Counted from the stretch's first letter, positions 8,650-18,214 are shown. The stretch: 64,000 nucleotides of DNA from JAXGXT01 sp040772665 (GCA_040772665.1 JAXGXT010000005.1:186001-250000); one strand, 5' to 3'. Program-made: numbers and translations. Notes: generated by a model not told the origin, from the letters alone.

Positions 8650-9717
8650 TTAGGCATCTATTCTTGTTATCCAGCCATATTTATCTTCAACCTTACCGCT
8701 TTGAATGCCTGTTATTGTATCATAAACAAGCTGTGAAACTTCACCTATTTTTCCGTCATTAATAATAAATGTTTCACCTTCATACAAAAGTTCGCCAATT
8801 GGAGAAATTACAGCCGCAGTTCCAGTGCCGAAAGCCTCAGTAAGCTTACCTGCTTTTATGGCTTCACAAAGTTCTTTAATAGAAACTTTTCTTTCTGTAA
8901 CTTTATATCCTTTATCCTTTAAAAGCTCTATTGCGCTTCTTCTTGTAACTCCTGAAAGTATGCTTCCGTTAAGTTCAGGTGTAATAACCTCACCATCAAT
9001 AACAAACATTATGTTCATTGTTCCAACTTCTTCAACGTATTCTTTGTTTACACCATCAAGCCAAAGAACTTGTGTGTATCCTCTTTTTTCTGCTGTATCT
9101 TGTGCAATAAGACTTGCGGCATAGTTTCCTGCGGTTTTTGTGTAACCCATTCCGCCTCTAACAGCACGGCAATATTCATCTTCAACATAAATTCTTACAG
9201 GGTTAATGCCTTCTTTATAATAAGAACCAACAGGAGAAAGAATAACCATAAACTTATAAGTGTATGATGGGTGAACACCAACATGAACATCAGTTGCAAT
9301 AACAAAAGGTCTTATGTAAAGACTTGTTCCCTCGTCTGTAGGTATCCAATCCTTCTCAATTTCAACAAGTTTTTTAATTGCCTCAACACAGAAGTCAACA
9401 TCAATTTTAGGAATAACAAGCCTTGTGTTTGACTCGTTAAGCCTTTCCATATTTTTTTCCGGTCTGAAAAGTCTTACAGTTCCATCTTTTGCCCTATACG
9501 CCTTAAGCCCCTCAAAAGTAGCCTGACCGTAATGCAAAACCATGCTTGCAGGGTCCATAATAAGGTTATGGTAAGGAACAATTCTTGGGTCATGCCATCC
9601 TATTCCTTCTGTATAGTCCATTTCAAACATATGGTCTGTATAGAATTTTCCAAAGCCAAGATTGTTCATATCAGGCTTTTCTTTTAAATTTTCCGCTAAT
9701 TGAATTTTAAGTTCCAT
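8650..9717 (-). CDS. ilvE: Branched-chain amino acid aminotransferase
   Basis: IlvE is a fold-type IV PLP enzyme that transfers the amino group between glutamate and the keto acids of Leu, Ile and Val. The 355-residue product has the expected landmarks: HYGQATFEGLKAYR near residue 68, RPFVIATD near 145, and GGMGYTKTAGNYAAS near 195, where the lysine binds PLP. A longer frame reaches 9744, but a GGAGGAG site fits the ATG at 9717. It follows hisS after 62 bases and so may be read from the T-box-controlled hisS transcript. Confidence 0.93.
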   Translation of the reverse strand: MELKIQLAENLKEKPDMNNLGFGKFYTDHMFEMDYTEGIGWHDPRIVPYHNLIMDPASMVLHYGQATFEGLKAYRAKDGTVRLFRPEKNMERLNESNTRLVIPKIDVDFCVEAIKKLVEIEKDWIPTDEGTSLYIRPFVIATDVHVGVHPSYTYKFMVILSPVGSYYKEGINPVRIYVEDEYCRAVRGGMGYTKTAGNYAASLIAQDTAEKRGYTQVLWLDGVNKEYVEEVGTMNIMFVIDGEVITPELNGSILSGVTRRSAIELLKDKGYKVTERKVSIKELCEAIKAGKLTEAFGTGTAAVISPIGELLYEGETFIINDGKIGEVSQLVYDTITGIQSGKVEDKYGWITRIDA

Positions 9718-9779
9718 ATTTATCTCCTCCAAAATTAAATACAAGTTTTTATCAATAATATTTTAATGTGCCCTTAAGG

Positions 9780-11039
9780 CTAAATAATCTCAAGAAGTTT
9801 TTCATAGATGTCATCAATGCTTATTTCATTTGTTTCTCCCGTTTCCATATTTTTAAGAGAAATTTTGTTGTTTGCAGCTTCATCATCACCAATAATTGCC
9901 GAATACATGGCGCCTATTTTGTTTGCATACTTCATCTGCGCTTTAACACTTCTGCCGACAGTGTCACACTCGGCTTTAATTCCTTTTCTTCTAAGGTTAT
10001 ATGTTATTGCCTGTGCCTTAATAAATCCTGTTTCTCCTATAGAGCCAAGGTATAGATGTCTAAAGGGTTTAAACTCCTCTTTTCCGTTTTGTGCTTCAAG
10101 GGTCATTATAAGCCTTTCCATACCAAGCCCGAAACCGACGGCTCCGGTGCTTTGTCCGCCGCACTGTTCAACAAGGTTATCATATCTGCCGCCGCCGCAC
10201 ACAGTTCCCTGTGCGCCTATTGTTGATGTAACAAACTCAAAAACAGTTCTTGTGTAATAATCAAGTCCTCTTACAATCATGGGGTCAACAACATATTCAA
10301 TGCCCATTTCAGTAAGTATTTTCTTAAGCATTTCAAAATGATTTTTGCATTCTTCCCCAAGACAATCAAGAACAGAAGGCGCTCCGTCAATTATGGTTTT
10401 GCATTTTTCAACCTTGCAGTCAAGGACTCGAAGAGGGTTTTTTTCATATCTTTCTCTGCATTCAGGGCAAAGAGAAGAAATGTTTTTCCCTAAAAACTCT
10501 CTTAATGTTTTGTTATAGACGGCTCTGCTTTCGTTATTTCCAAGACTATTTATTCTAAGTTCCACACTTTTTATTCCAAGACTTTTTATAAGCTCATGTG
10601 CAACCGATATTGCTTCTGCATCAAGTGCCGCTGAATAAGAGCCGAACATTTCCACACCAAACTGGTGGAATTGTCTTTGTCTGCCTGCCTGTGTGTTTTC
10701 ATATCTAAATGTAGGTGCAATATAAAAAAGTTTAGTGGGCTGGGCATTATTATGCATGCCATGTTCAATATATGCCCTTGCAACCCCAGCCGTACTTTCA
10801 GGACGAAGTGTAATGCTTCTGTTTCCTTTATCATTAAAAGTGTACATTTCCTTTTGCACAATATCTGTTGTATCTCCAACACTTCTTAAAAAAAGCTCTG
10901 TATGTTCAAAAATCGGCGTTCTTATCTCATCAATTCCATAGTTTTTACAAAGTTCACGCATTTTTGATTCAATGTTTTGCCAGACAGGAATTTCAGAGCC
11001 GAATATATCTTTAGTTCCCTTTGGGGCTTGTGTAATCAT
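9780..11039 (-). CDS. hisS: Histidyl-tRNA synthetase
   Basis: HisS charges tRNA-His. The 419-residue protein opens MITQAPKGTKDIFG; class II motif 2 (FRYENTQAGRQRQFHQFG) lies near residue 110, the histidine-binding segments RGLDYYTRTVFEF and GGGRYDNLVEQCGG near 258 and 280, and motif 3 GFGLGMERL near 305. The reading frame extends upstream to a TTG that overlaps the ribosome site; the ATG at 11039 has GGAGG eight bases ahead and was chosen. A T-box leader and a strong promoter precede it. Confidence 0.96.
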   Translation of the reverse strand: MITQAPKGTKDIFGSEIPVWQNIESKMRELCKNYGIDEIRTPIFEHTELFLRSVGDTTDIVQKEMYTFNDKGNRSITLRPESTAGVARAYIEHGMHNNAQPTKLFYIAPTFRYENTQAGRQRQFHQFGVEMFGSYSAALDAEAISVAHELIKSLGIKSVELRINSLGNNESRAVYNKTLREFLGKNISSLCPECRERYEKNPLRVLDCKVEKCKTIIDGAPSVLDCLGEECKNHFEMLKKILTEMGIEYVVDPMIVRGLDYYTRTVFEFVTSTIGAQGTVCGGGRYDNLVEQCGGQSTGAVGFGLGMERLIMTLEAQNGKEEFKPFRHLYLGSIGETGFIKAQAITYNLRRKGIKAECDTVGRSVKAQMKYANKIGAMYSAIIGDDEAANNKISLKNMETGETNEISIDDIYEKLLEII

Positions 11040-11059
11040 GTTTATAACCTCCAAATCAG

Positions 11060-11320
11060 TATAAAAAAAGCTTCCGTCACACTAAAAGGACGAAAGCTCG
11101 TGGTACCACCTTAATTCCTGCAAAAACTTATTGCAGGCTCTTAAAAGCCTTTAACGGGGCAAACCGTTTACACCTACTGCTATTTCAGCATAAAAGCTCC
11201 CAAGCTACATTCTCTGCTTCATTACCAAAAGTGTCTTCCAGCTTATAAACACTTCTCTCTGATGGATGAAAACAAATACTTCTCTTGTTCTTTGCCTATT
11301 TAAAGTTTTAAATTGTTATT
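11060..11320 (-). promoter_or_regulatory. T-box riboswitch controlling hisS
   Basis: The minus strand holds the T-box sequence AAGGTGGTACCACG at about 11098-11111. It is followed by an intrinsic terminator (stem 11069-11078 with 11089-11098, then seven T). Upstream lie the stem I hallmarks AGTA, CAGAGAG and an apical GCTGGAAGAC region. Such leaders read through when uncharged tRNA binds. I could not assign the specifier codon: the triplet after the first GAA reads GCA, not a histidine codon. Confidence 0.9.
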
Positions 11321-11325
11321 AAAAG

Positions 11326-11354
11326 ATGATATACAAACAAAAGCATTTTGTCAA
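11326..11354 (-). promoter_or_regulatory. Promoter of the hisS T-box transcript
   Basis: A perfect TTGACA and TATCAT are spaced by 17 bases on the minus strand, directly upstream of the T-box leader. Confidence 0.8.
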
Positions 11355-11397
11355 TACTATTTGCAAATTTTTATTGTTTTTTTGCGAAATTAAAGAT

Positions 11398-12834
11398 TTA
11401 AAATCCTCCAGCCCTTTTTCTTTCAAGCATTTCTTCAAACCTTGAGATATATTCTTCCACACTTTTCACATTAAAAATTCGGCTTATGCCGTTTGTTTCA
11501 AAGTCATAAATTTTAGAAACAGCTCCTGCTCCTGCCGCAATAACCGTCTGTTTTTCTTCCATAATTTCTATATTATAAATACTTTCAAATCCTTTTTTTG
11601 AATATCCCACATTTTCAAAATTTCCCACCATATTTTTTTGCCTGTACATATAATATGGCTCCATATCCATTTTTTTTGCATATTCAAAACTAATTTCAAT
11701 CATTTTTTCCATAAGCTCCGTCTGAACAAAATCATATTTTTCTAAATTTTCTTTTAATCTGGAAGCACGTTTAACAGCAAGGGTGTGAACAGTTATGGAA
11801 GACGGATTCAGCTTTAAAATTTCCTCCATGGTGTTTTTTACATCTTCCTCAGTTTCATTAGGAAGACCTAAAATTAAATCCATATTTATATTTTTAAAAC
11901 CAATTTCTCTTGCTTCATTATAAACTTCAACAACTTGTGACACAGTGTGGTTTCTGCCAATTTCTTCAAGGGTTTTTAAATTCATAGTTTGAGGGTTTAT
12001 AGAAATTCTTTCAACTTTGTAAGATTTAAGAAGCTCCAGTTTTTCTTTTGTTATGGTATCAGGCCTTCCTGCTTCCACAGTATATTCAAGGGCATTTTCT
12101 AAATCAAAATTCTCCTTCACAGCCTTTAAAAGTCTTTCAAGCTGTTTTTCATTAAGAGAAGTAGGAGTCCCGCCGCCTACGTAAACTGTCATAAGCCTTT
12201 TTCCTTCCATGTTTTGAGAAATAAACTCCAACTCCTCAATGAGTTTGTCTAAATATTCATCAACTCTTTTGCCATACTGGCTTAAGGCATAGGAAGTAAA
12301 GGAACAATACAAACATCTGCTGGGGCAAAAAGGAATACCTATATAAAGGCTGTAGTCCTTTTTCGTATTATTTTTTAATATATCTCTTTCCGCCTCGGCT
12401 ACATTAATTGCAAGCCGAGCCTTTTCTTTTGAAGCACAATACATTTTTGTAAGATAATTCATAACATATTCTTTATCATGCCCCTCATCAAACAATTCAT
12501 TAACAGTTTTTGCAGGCCTTATCCCCGTTATCATTCCCCATCTTGGCTCATAACCTGTTACTTCTTTAAGGCAAAGATAAAGAGACATTTTGATTACTCT
12601 TTTTTTCTCTCTTGGAGTGTCTATTTTATCGTAATAATATTTCTTTTTTAAAATAAGATTCCCGTCTTCATAAAAATAAGCGCCTGAAAAATCCGTCGTA
12701 AGCTCGCTTACGACGGTAATACCTTTCAGTTCTATTTCTTCTTTTTCATAATATCGTTTATTTGGGAAAAAAACTTGAATTATCGTCTGAACTTCATGGG
12801 GCAAATCATGCCCTTTTAAAATAAAATTTATCAT
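11398..12834 (-). CDS. hemZ: Radical SAM coproporphyrinogen dehydrogenase-like HemZ
   Basis: The 478-residue protein belongs to the HemZ branch of the HemN-like radical SAM family. The iron-sulfur motif CPSRCLYC lies near residue 168, followed by the SAM-binding glycine motif VYVGGGTPTSL near 217 and an LGLPNET segment near 320. The N-terminal ~150 residues are the extra domain typical of HemZ. True coproporphyrinogen oxidation is unproven for many members, and no other haem genes are nearby, so the substrate is uncertain. It starts six bases after the MBL gene and is probably the last gene of the rel-dtd-MBL-hemZ unit. Confidence 0.85.
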   Translation of the reverse strand: MINFILKGHDLPHEVQTIIQVFFPNKRYYEKEEIELKGITVVSELTTDFSGAYFYEDGNLILKKKYYYDKIDTPREKKRVIKMSLYLCLKEVTGYEPRWGMITGIRPAKTVNELFDEGHDKEYVMNYLTKMYCASKEKARLAINVAEAERDILKNNTKKDYSLYIGIPFCPSRCLYCSFTSYALSQYGKRVDEYLDKLIEELEFISQNMEGKRLMTVYVGGGTPTSLNEKQLERLLKAVKENFDLENALEYTVEAGRPDTITKEKLELLKSYKVERISINPQTMNLKTLEEIGRNHTVSQVVEVYNEAREIGFKNINMDLILGLPNETEEDVKNTMEEILKLNPSSITVHTLAVKRASRLKENLEKYDFVQTELMEKMIEISFEYAKKMDMEPYYMYRQKNMVGNFENVGYSKKGFESIYNIEIMEEKQTVIAAGAGAVSKIYDFETNGISRIFNVKSVEEYISRFEEMLERKRAGGF

Positions 12835-12840
12835 GTTTCA

Positions 12841-13500
12841 TCAGCCTTTTACAAAGGGATTAAACTTCTTTTCAAAGCCGATTTTTGTTTCCATTCCGTG
12901 TCCTGGCAAAACAACAGTTTCTTCCGGAAGTTCATAAACTTTTTTAATGCTGTTTATAAGTTTTTCAAAGTTTTCTTTTGTAGGGTATCCTTTGCCTTCT
13001 TCAAAATTAGGGTTTGGAAAATCAGTTCTTCCAATTGATGCATAAAAAAGGCTGTCCCCGGAAAAAAGAATTCCGTCATTTTCCGAATAAAAGCATACAC
13101 CGCCTATTGTATGTCCGGGAGTATGAATTACTTTTATAACAGCATCTCCAACCTTTATTTCATCGCCATCTCTAAGTATAATGTCAGGCTGAAAAGAAAC
13201 TCCCTGCCCCATCATTCCGCTGAAATTTGCACGTTCGTCGGCAAGCACGGGAATTTCCCATTCGTGGGCCGCAACAGGACTGCCGTATTTTGCTTTAATT
13301 GCACCGACAGCTCCAATATGGTCACCATGACCATGGGTAAGCAAAATCATTTTCACCTTAATTTCATTTTCATCAATAAGTTTAATTATCTGCTGCGCAT
13401 CGTCACCCGGGTCAACAATAACTCCCTCTTTAGTGTCTTCATCAAAATAGAAATATACATTCTGATCCATTCCACGCACCACATGCTTAAAAAGTTTCAT
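12841..13500 (-). CDS. MBL-fold metallo-hydrolase (glyoxalase II-like)
   Basis: The 219-residue protein has the metallo-beta-lactamase fold with the metal motif LTHGHGDHIGA near residue 55, the ligand pairs HTPGHTIGG near 128 and FSGDSLF near 147, and a C-terminal VLPGHGMET near 200. This pattern fits the hydroxyacylglutathione-hydrolase-like group that hydrolyses thioesters, but the C-terminal substrate domain of true GloB is missing, so the substrate is unknown. An AGGAGG site precedes the ATG. The gene lies between dtd and hemZ in one operon, an arrangement common in Clostridia. Confidence 0.85.
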   Translation of the reverse strand: MKLFKHVVRGMDQNVYFYFDEDTKEGVIVDPGDDAQQIIKLIDENEIKVKMILLTHGHGDHIGAVGAIKAKYGSPVAAHEWEIPVLADERANFSGMMGQGVSFQPDIILRDGDEIKVGDAVIKVIHTPGHTIGGVCFYSENDGILFSGDSLFYASIGRTDFPNPNFEEGKGYPTKENFEKLINSIKKVYELPEETVVLPGHGMETKIGFEKKFNPFVKG

Positions 13501-13512
13501 AGTAATATCCTC

Positions 13513-13962
13513 CTAAAAAAGTTTTTCACTGTCCAATAACAATGTTATAGGCCCGTCATTCATTAGTTCAACTTGCATATTTGCCTGAAAAATTCCGCTT
13601 TCCGTTTTAACGGGCAGCTTCTTTGCTTTTTCAATTAGCTTTAAATACATTTCTTCTGCCTCTGACGGTGATGCGGCTGTTGAATAGCCTGGGCGTCTGC
13701 CTTTTCTTGCATCGCCGTAAAGGGTGAAATTGGGAACAATCAAAAGTTCCCCTTTAACATCAAGAAGAGATAAATTCATTTTTTCATTTTCATCTTCAAA
13801 TATTCTTAAATTTAAAATTTTTTCAAGTATATAGTCCATGGTTTTTTCATTGTCAGCGGGTAAAAAACCAATTAAAGCTATTATACCCTTTCCTACTTCT
13901 CCAACAATCTTCCCTTCAACCTTAACCCTTGCATACCCGCAGCGCTGAACAACAGCTCTCAT
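13513..13962 (-). CDS. dtd: D-aminoacyl-tRNA deacylase
   Basis: Dtd frees tRNAs mischarged with D-amino acids or glycine. The 149-residue length is standard. It begins MRAVVQRCGYARVKV, has the first active-site motif as NFTLYGDARKGRRPGY near residue 78 (usually SQFTL; here Asn replaces Ser-Gln context) and the cross-subunit Gly-cisPro motif as MNDGPITLLLDS near 133. It starts 13 bases after rel, the usual Firmicute order. Confidence 0.93.
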   Translation of the reverse strand: MRAVVQRCGYARVKVEGKIVGEVGKGIIALIGFLPADNEKTMDYILEKILNLRIFEDENEKMNLSLLDVKGELLIVPNFTLYGDARKGRRPGYSTAASPSEAEEMYLKLIEKAKKLPVKTESGIFQANMQVELMNDGPITLLLDSEKLF

Positions 13963-13975
13963 TTTTCTTCCTCCG

Positions 13976-16198
13976 TCAACTGTTAACTCTTTCTACCTCG
14001 TCAACACCTTTGATGTTCATAAACCTTTTTACAAGCTGGTCAAGATGCTCTTTTCCATTAATCTGCACTGTGATATTAAACATGGCAGTTCCGTCTTTCA
14101 AACTTCTTCCGTTAAAATTTTTAACAAGAAGATTTTCCTCGGAAAGCACCCTTGATATGTCCATAATAAGTCCGTTTCTATCATTGCAAACAAGCCTTAT
14201 TTCAACAGTATATGCCACTTTGCTGTCTTTTTCAATTCCCGCATCCCATTCTGCATCAATAAGCCTGTGTCTTTCTATCTCATCAAGGTTCATAATGTTT
14301 ATACAGTCGGTTCTGTGTATTGAAACACCTCTGCCCCTTGTTACAAACCCTATAATTTCATCTCCGGGAACAGGGTTGCAGCAATGGGAAAATCTAACAG
14401 AAACGTCCCCCACACCTTTAACAATAACACCGCTTCCGCCTTTTTTCCTGATTGACTTTTTTGCGGCGGATTCTTCCATTTTTTTAATTATATCTTCCGC
14501 TGTCTGATTTTTCTTTGTTTCTTTTGTTACTTCTTCTATAAATCTGTTTATAACCTGACCTTCTTTAATTCCACCATGGCCAATGCCTGCACAAAGTGCA
14601 TCCCATTCTTTAAAAGCAAACTTTTTACATACAATTTCAACCCATTCAGGTTTCATCAGTTCACTTAAGGAATAGCCTTTCTTTTTAGCATCAGCAGCAA
14701 GAAGTTCACGGCCTTTAACAATATTTTCTTCTTTAAATTCTTTTTTAAACCACTGATTTATTTTTGTTCTTGCCTGTGAACTTTTAACAATGCTAAGCCA
14801 GCCAAGGCTTGGCCCTTTTGAATTTTGGCTCGTTATAATTTCAATTCTATCGCCGTTTTTAACTTGATAGTCAAAGGTAACAATTTTTCCGTTAACTCTT
14901 GCACCCACCATTTTGTTTCCAACAGCACTATGAATCATGTATGCAAAATCAATAGGTGTTGCTCCTTGAGGAAGGCTTATAACATCACCTTGAGGTGTAA
15001 AGGCATAAACCTGTTCGTCGTAAATATTTAAATCTGTTTTTATTGTATCCATGAACTCCTTGTTGTCGCTCATGTCTTTTTGCCACTCAAGTATTTGTCT
15101 TAACCAGGCTAACTTTTCTTCAGTTTTATCTCCCTGTCCCGATTTTCCCTCTTTATATTTCCAGTGAGCGGCAATACCATATTCACTTGTTCTATGCATA
15201 TCCACAGTTCTTATTTGAACTTCAAAAGGCTCACCTTCAGGGCCTATCAATGTGTTGTGGAGGGATTGATACATGTTTGCTTTTGGCATTGCAATATAAT
15301 CTTTAAATCTTCCAGGCATAGGTTTATACATATCATGGACAATGCCAAGAACAGCATAACAATCTCTTATTGTGTCAACAATTGCACGAACTGCAAAAAG
15401 GTCATAAATCTGGTCAAAAGTTTTGTTTTGGTTTTTCATCTTTTTATAAATACTGAAAAGATGTTTGTTTCTTCCGTAAACCTTCCCCTCTATGTTAAGC
15501 TCTTTCATTTTTTCCGAAAGCTCGCTGCATATTTTTTTAACATATGTTTCATTTTCTTCTTTTTTAAGCTCGATTTTCTCAGCTATATCTTTATATTCAT
15601 CAGGATATAGATATTTAAAACACAAATCTTCCATTTCAACCTTAATTTTAGAAATACCTAAACGGTTGGCAAGAGGAGCATAGATGTCAAGTGTTTCCTG
15701 CGCTTTTTCCTTTTGTTTGGCCTCTGTCATATAGTTTAGGGTGCGCATGTTGTGAAGCCTGTCGGCAAGTTTAATAAGAATAACCCTTATATCTTTTGCC
15801 ATTGCCATAAACATTTTTCTATAGTTTTCAGCCTGAACTTCTTCTTTTGATGTGGAAACAGAATAACTCAGCTTGGTAAGTTTTGTAACGCCGTCAACAA
15901 GTATGGCTACTTCCTCGCCGAAAATTCTTTCTATGTCAAAATATGAATACTGAGTATCTTCTATTGTGTCGTGCAAAATTCCCGCAACGATTGTTTCCAT
16001 ATCCAGTTCAAGATCAGCAAGTATATATGCCACCTTAAGCGGATGAACAATGTAAGGCTCACCGCTTTTTCTTTTCTGTGTTGAATGTGCGCTTGTTGCA
16101 AGAGCAACGGCATTTTCAAGCATAGAAAAATCCTTTGTAGGATGGTACTTACGTATTCTTTTATCCAGTTCAACATATAAATCATTTTCAACAGACAT
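13976..16198 (-). CDS. rel: Bifunctional (p)ppGpp synthetase/hydrolase
   Basis: This is the long RelA/SpoT homologue that makes and degrades the stringent alarmone. In the 740-residue protein, the HD hydrolase domain has intact metal residues (H38, H52-P, HDTIEDT near 77). The synthetase domain follows (YGRNKHLFSIYKKM near 240), then TGS (VYAFTPQGDVISLPQGATPID near 390), a zinc-finger region (SHCCNPVPGDEI near 620) and a C-terminal ACT domain. The frame reaches 16291, but the ATG at 16198 with AGAAGG gives the conserved N-terminus. It heads rel-dtd-MBL-hemZ. Confidence 0.95.
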   Translation of the reverse strand: MSVENDLYVELDKRIRKYHPTKDFSMLENAVALATSAHSTQKRKSGEPYIVHPLKVAYILADLELDMETIVAGILHDTIEDTQYSYFDIERIFGEEVAILVDGVTKLTKLSYSVSTSKEEVQAENYRKMFMAMAKDIRVILIKLADRLHNMRTLNYMTEAKQKEKAQETLDIYAPLANRLGISKIKVEMEDLCFKYLYPDEYKDIAEKIELKKEENETYVKKICSELSEKMKELNIEGKVYGRNKHLFSIYKKMKNQNKTFDQIYDLFAVRAIVDTIRDCYAVLGIVHDMYKPMPGRFKDYIAMPKANMYQSLHNTLIGPEGEPFEVQIRTVDMHRTSEYGIAAHWKYKEGKSGQGDKTEEKLAWLRQILEWQKDMSDNKEFMDTIKTDLNIYDEQVYAFTPQGDVISLPQGATPIDFAYMIHSAVGNKMVGARVNGKIVTFDYQVKNGDRIEIITSQNSKGPSLGWLSIVKSSQARTKINQWFKKEFKEENIVKGRELLAADAKKKGYSLSELMKPEWVEIVCKKFAFKEWDALCAGIGHGGIKEGQVINRFIEEVTKETKKNQTAEDIIKKMEESAAKKSIRKKGGSGVIVKGVGDVSVRFSHCCNPVPGDEIIGFVTRGRGVSIHRTDCINIMNLDEIERHRLIDAEWDAGIEKDSKVAYTVEIRLVCNDRNGLIMDISRVLSEENLLVKNFNGRSLKDGTAMFNITVQINGKEHLDQLVKRFMNIKGVDEVERVNS

Positions 16199-16258
16199 AA
16201 TAAACCTTCTCTCATTACGGTTAAAAAATAAGTTTCTTAAAAAAAGTATATAAAGTAT

Positions 16259-16287
16259 ATTATAATTATCAAAGCCCTTATTTGCAA
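16259..16287 (-). promoter_or_regulatory. Promoter of rel
   Basis: TTGCAA and a perfect TATAAT are spaced by 17 bases on the minus strand, about 60 bases before the rel ATG. Confidence 0.7.
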
Positions 16288-16460
16288 GCAATGATTAACT
16301 TATTTGTAAAGAAACCTTTTAAAAGTTCAAATTTTTATGTATAATATTGAAAGGAGAAAATTAAAAGTAAAACTTTAATATAAAAATTTACTTTTATGTC
16401 AAATTTTTGCCGCTCATTATAATTTTAAAATAAACAAATATTTTTATGGAGGTGCTGAAA

Positions 16461-17510
16461 GTGGCGGAAAAAACTTTTTATGAAGAACAACAACAGCAAG
16501 ATATTAAACTTTTACGTTCTCTTTTGGAAGAGCTTCCACCTTTTTTAGGAGAATTTTTTATAAGCTTGGGAAATACACGTTCAACTAAAACACGTCTTGC
16601 ATATGCCTATGACCTTAGAATATTTTTTTTATATCTTACCGAAAATCATAAATCCTTTAAAGGCAAAAATATCCTTGATTTTTCCATAACAGACCTTTCT
16701 AAAATAGAATCTGAGGATATTGACCTTTTTTTAGAGTATGTAACGCTTTATGATAATTTTAAGCTTAATCTTTCACATAAAAACGAAGAAAACGGAAAAT
16801 TAAGAAAACTTTCAGCCATAAGAACTATGTTTAAGTTTTTCTACAGCAGAAAAAAAATCACAGCAAACCCCGCATCCCTTGTGGAAGCCCCAAAAACCCG
16901 AGAAAAAGCAATTGTGCGTCTTGATATAAACGAAATGTGTGACCTGCTTGATGAGGTTGAAAGCGGCAGCAATTTAACGAAAAAACAAAAGGAATATCAT
17001 AAATATACAAAAAAGAGGGATCTGGCAATAATTTCTCTTCTTGTGGGCACAGGAATGCGTGTAAGTGAATGTGTGGGAATTAATAAATCTGATATAAACT
17101 TTGATACAAACGGTATAAAAATCCGTAGAAAAGGCGGAAATATTGTTATTCTTTATTTTGGTGACGAAGTCAGAGAGGCTATTGTTGACTATTTAGAAGA
17201 ACGCAGTTTAAACCCTGCCGACACCGAAAATGCCTTGTTTGTTTCACTTCAAGGCAAAAGAATAAACGTAAGAACAGTCCAAAATCTTGTTAAAAAGTAT
17301 TCGCAGGTTTCCGTTAAACTAAAAAACATCTCACCCCACAAACTAAGAAGCACTTACGGAACAAACTTATATCAGCAAACAGGAGATATTTATCTTGTTG
17401 CCAACACATTAGGCCATGCCGATGTTAACACAACAAGAAAACATTATGCTTATATTGAAGAGGAAGCCAGAAGAGCTGCAACACGAAAAGTAAAATTAAG
17501 AAAGGAATAA
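16461..17510 (+). CDS. Tyrosine recombinase, XerC/D-like
   Basis: This 349-residue site-specific recombinase has an N-terminal SAM-like core-binding domain and a C-terminal catalytic domain. The catalytic residues are visible: Arg in GTGMRVSE near 200, HKLR near 292, and the His plus Tyr nucleophile in GHADVNTTRKHYAYI near 320. It has no neighbouring phage genes and lies next to a Nudix gene, so it looks like a chromosomal housekeeping recombinase rather than an integrase, although it could be either. The frame starts with ATG at 16446, but that ATG is embedded in the GGAGGTG ribosome site; GTG at 16461 is better placed. Confidence 0.85.
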   Translation: MAEKTFYEEQQQQDIKLLRSLLEELPPFLGEFFISLGNTRSTKTRLAYAYDLRIFFLYLTENHKSFKGKNILDFSITDLSKIESEDIDLFLEYVTLYDNFKLNLSHKNEENGKLRKLSAIRTMFKFFYSRKKITANPASLVEAPKTREKAIVRLDINEMCDLLDEVESGSNLTKKQKEYHKYTKKRDLAIISLLVGTGMRVSECVGINKSDINFDTNGIKIRRKGGNIVILYFGDEVREAIVDYLEERSLNPADTENALFVSLQGKRINVRTVQNLVKKYSQVSVKLKNISPHKLRSTYGTNLYQQTGDIYLVANTLGHADVNTTRKHYAYIEEEARRAATRKVKLRKE

Positions 17511-17515
17511 TAACC

Positions 17516-18130
17516 ATGAAATATACAATATTTGAAAAAGCTTTCAACGAAAGAATACCAACTGTGGAAGGTTATGCAAAGCCTTCTGCCGTTCTTATTC
17601 CCCTTGTAGAAATAAATAATGAGCCTTGTATGATTCTTACACAAAGAGCTTTGCATATGAAACATCAGCCGGGGGATTTTTGTTTCCCGGGAGGAAGAAG
17701 CGAAGGCAATGAAACAGCGGAAGAAACAGCACTTCGTGAAACTTGGGAAGAGCTTGGCATTCTTCCCGAAAGAGTTAAAATCCTTGGCCCTTGTGATTTT
17801 ATCACAACAAGTTTCGGAGCATTTATTAAGCCTTTTGTTGGTGTGATTGAAAACTTTAATCCAAAAGAGCTTAATCTAAACAAAGACGAAGTTGAAAAAG
17901 TGATTTTCATCCCCCTTAATTTTATTATGGAAACAGAACCAAGAATGTCACTTGTTAATCTTGAACCAAGATTTGCTCCTGATTTTCCTTTCCACCTTAT
18001 AGTTGACGGAAAAAACTATGCATGGGGGAAATATCAAACAAAACAATTTTTTTATGACTATAACGGTGATGTAATTTGGGGTCTTACAGCAAGAATAATT
18101 AATAACTTTAAAGACATTTTAGCATCATAA
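17516..18130 (+). CDS. CoA-type Nudix hydrolase
   Basis: The 204-residue protein has a complete Nudix box (GG-x5-E-x7-RETWEELG, about residues 57-79) preceded by the CoA-pyrophosphatase family signature LTQRALHMKHQPGDFCFPGG near 38-57. Members split CoA or acyl-CoA into phosphopantetheine and 3',5'-ADP. It begins five bases after the recombinase stop, so the two form one operon, and a strong hairpin follows. Confidence 0.88.
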   Translation: MKYTIFEKAFNERIPTVEGYAKPSAVLIPLVEINNEPCMILTQRALHMKHQPGDFCFPGGRSEGNETAEETALRETWEELGILPERVKILGPCDFITTSFGAFIKPFVGVIENFNPKELNLNKDEVEKVIFIPLNFIMETEPRMSLVNLEPRFAPDFPFHLIVDGKNYAWGKYQTKQFFYDYNGDVIWGLTARIINNFKDILAS

Positions 18131-18171
18131 TCTTAAAAGTTTCATAAATTAATAAATACTGCAACTATAAA

Positions 18172-18214
18172 AACTCATGTAATAATACACTTATAAAGTA
18201 TTAATACATGAGTT
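18172..18214 (+). terminator. Terminator after the Nudix gene
   Basis: A 17-bp stem with one mismatch (18172-18188 with 18198-18214) is followed by CATTTTCTTT on the plus strand. The terminator lies 40 bases after the Nudix stop. Confidence 0.65.

Noticed and set aside
9808..10257. 149-residue frame antisense to hisS
   Set aside because: It lies wholly inside hisS, has no ribosome site and its composition mirrors the hisS codons.
15164..15610. 148-residue frame antisense to rel
   Set aside because: It is a low-complexity Phe/Ile-rich shadow of the rel gene without a start signal.
16461..17510. Phage or integrative-element integrase
   Set aside because: There are no phage genes, attachment repeats or tRNA gene nearby, and the gene is coupled to a housekeeping Nudix gene.
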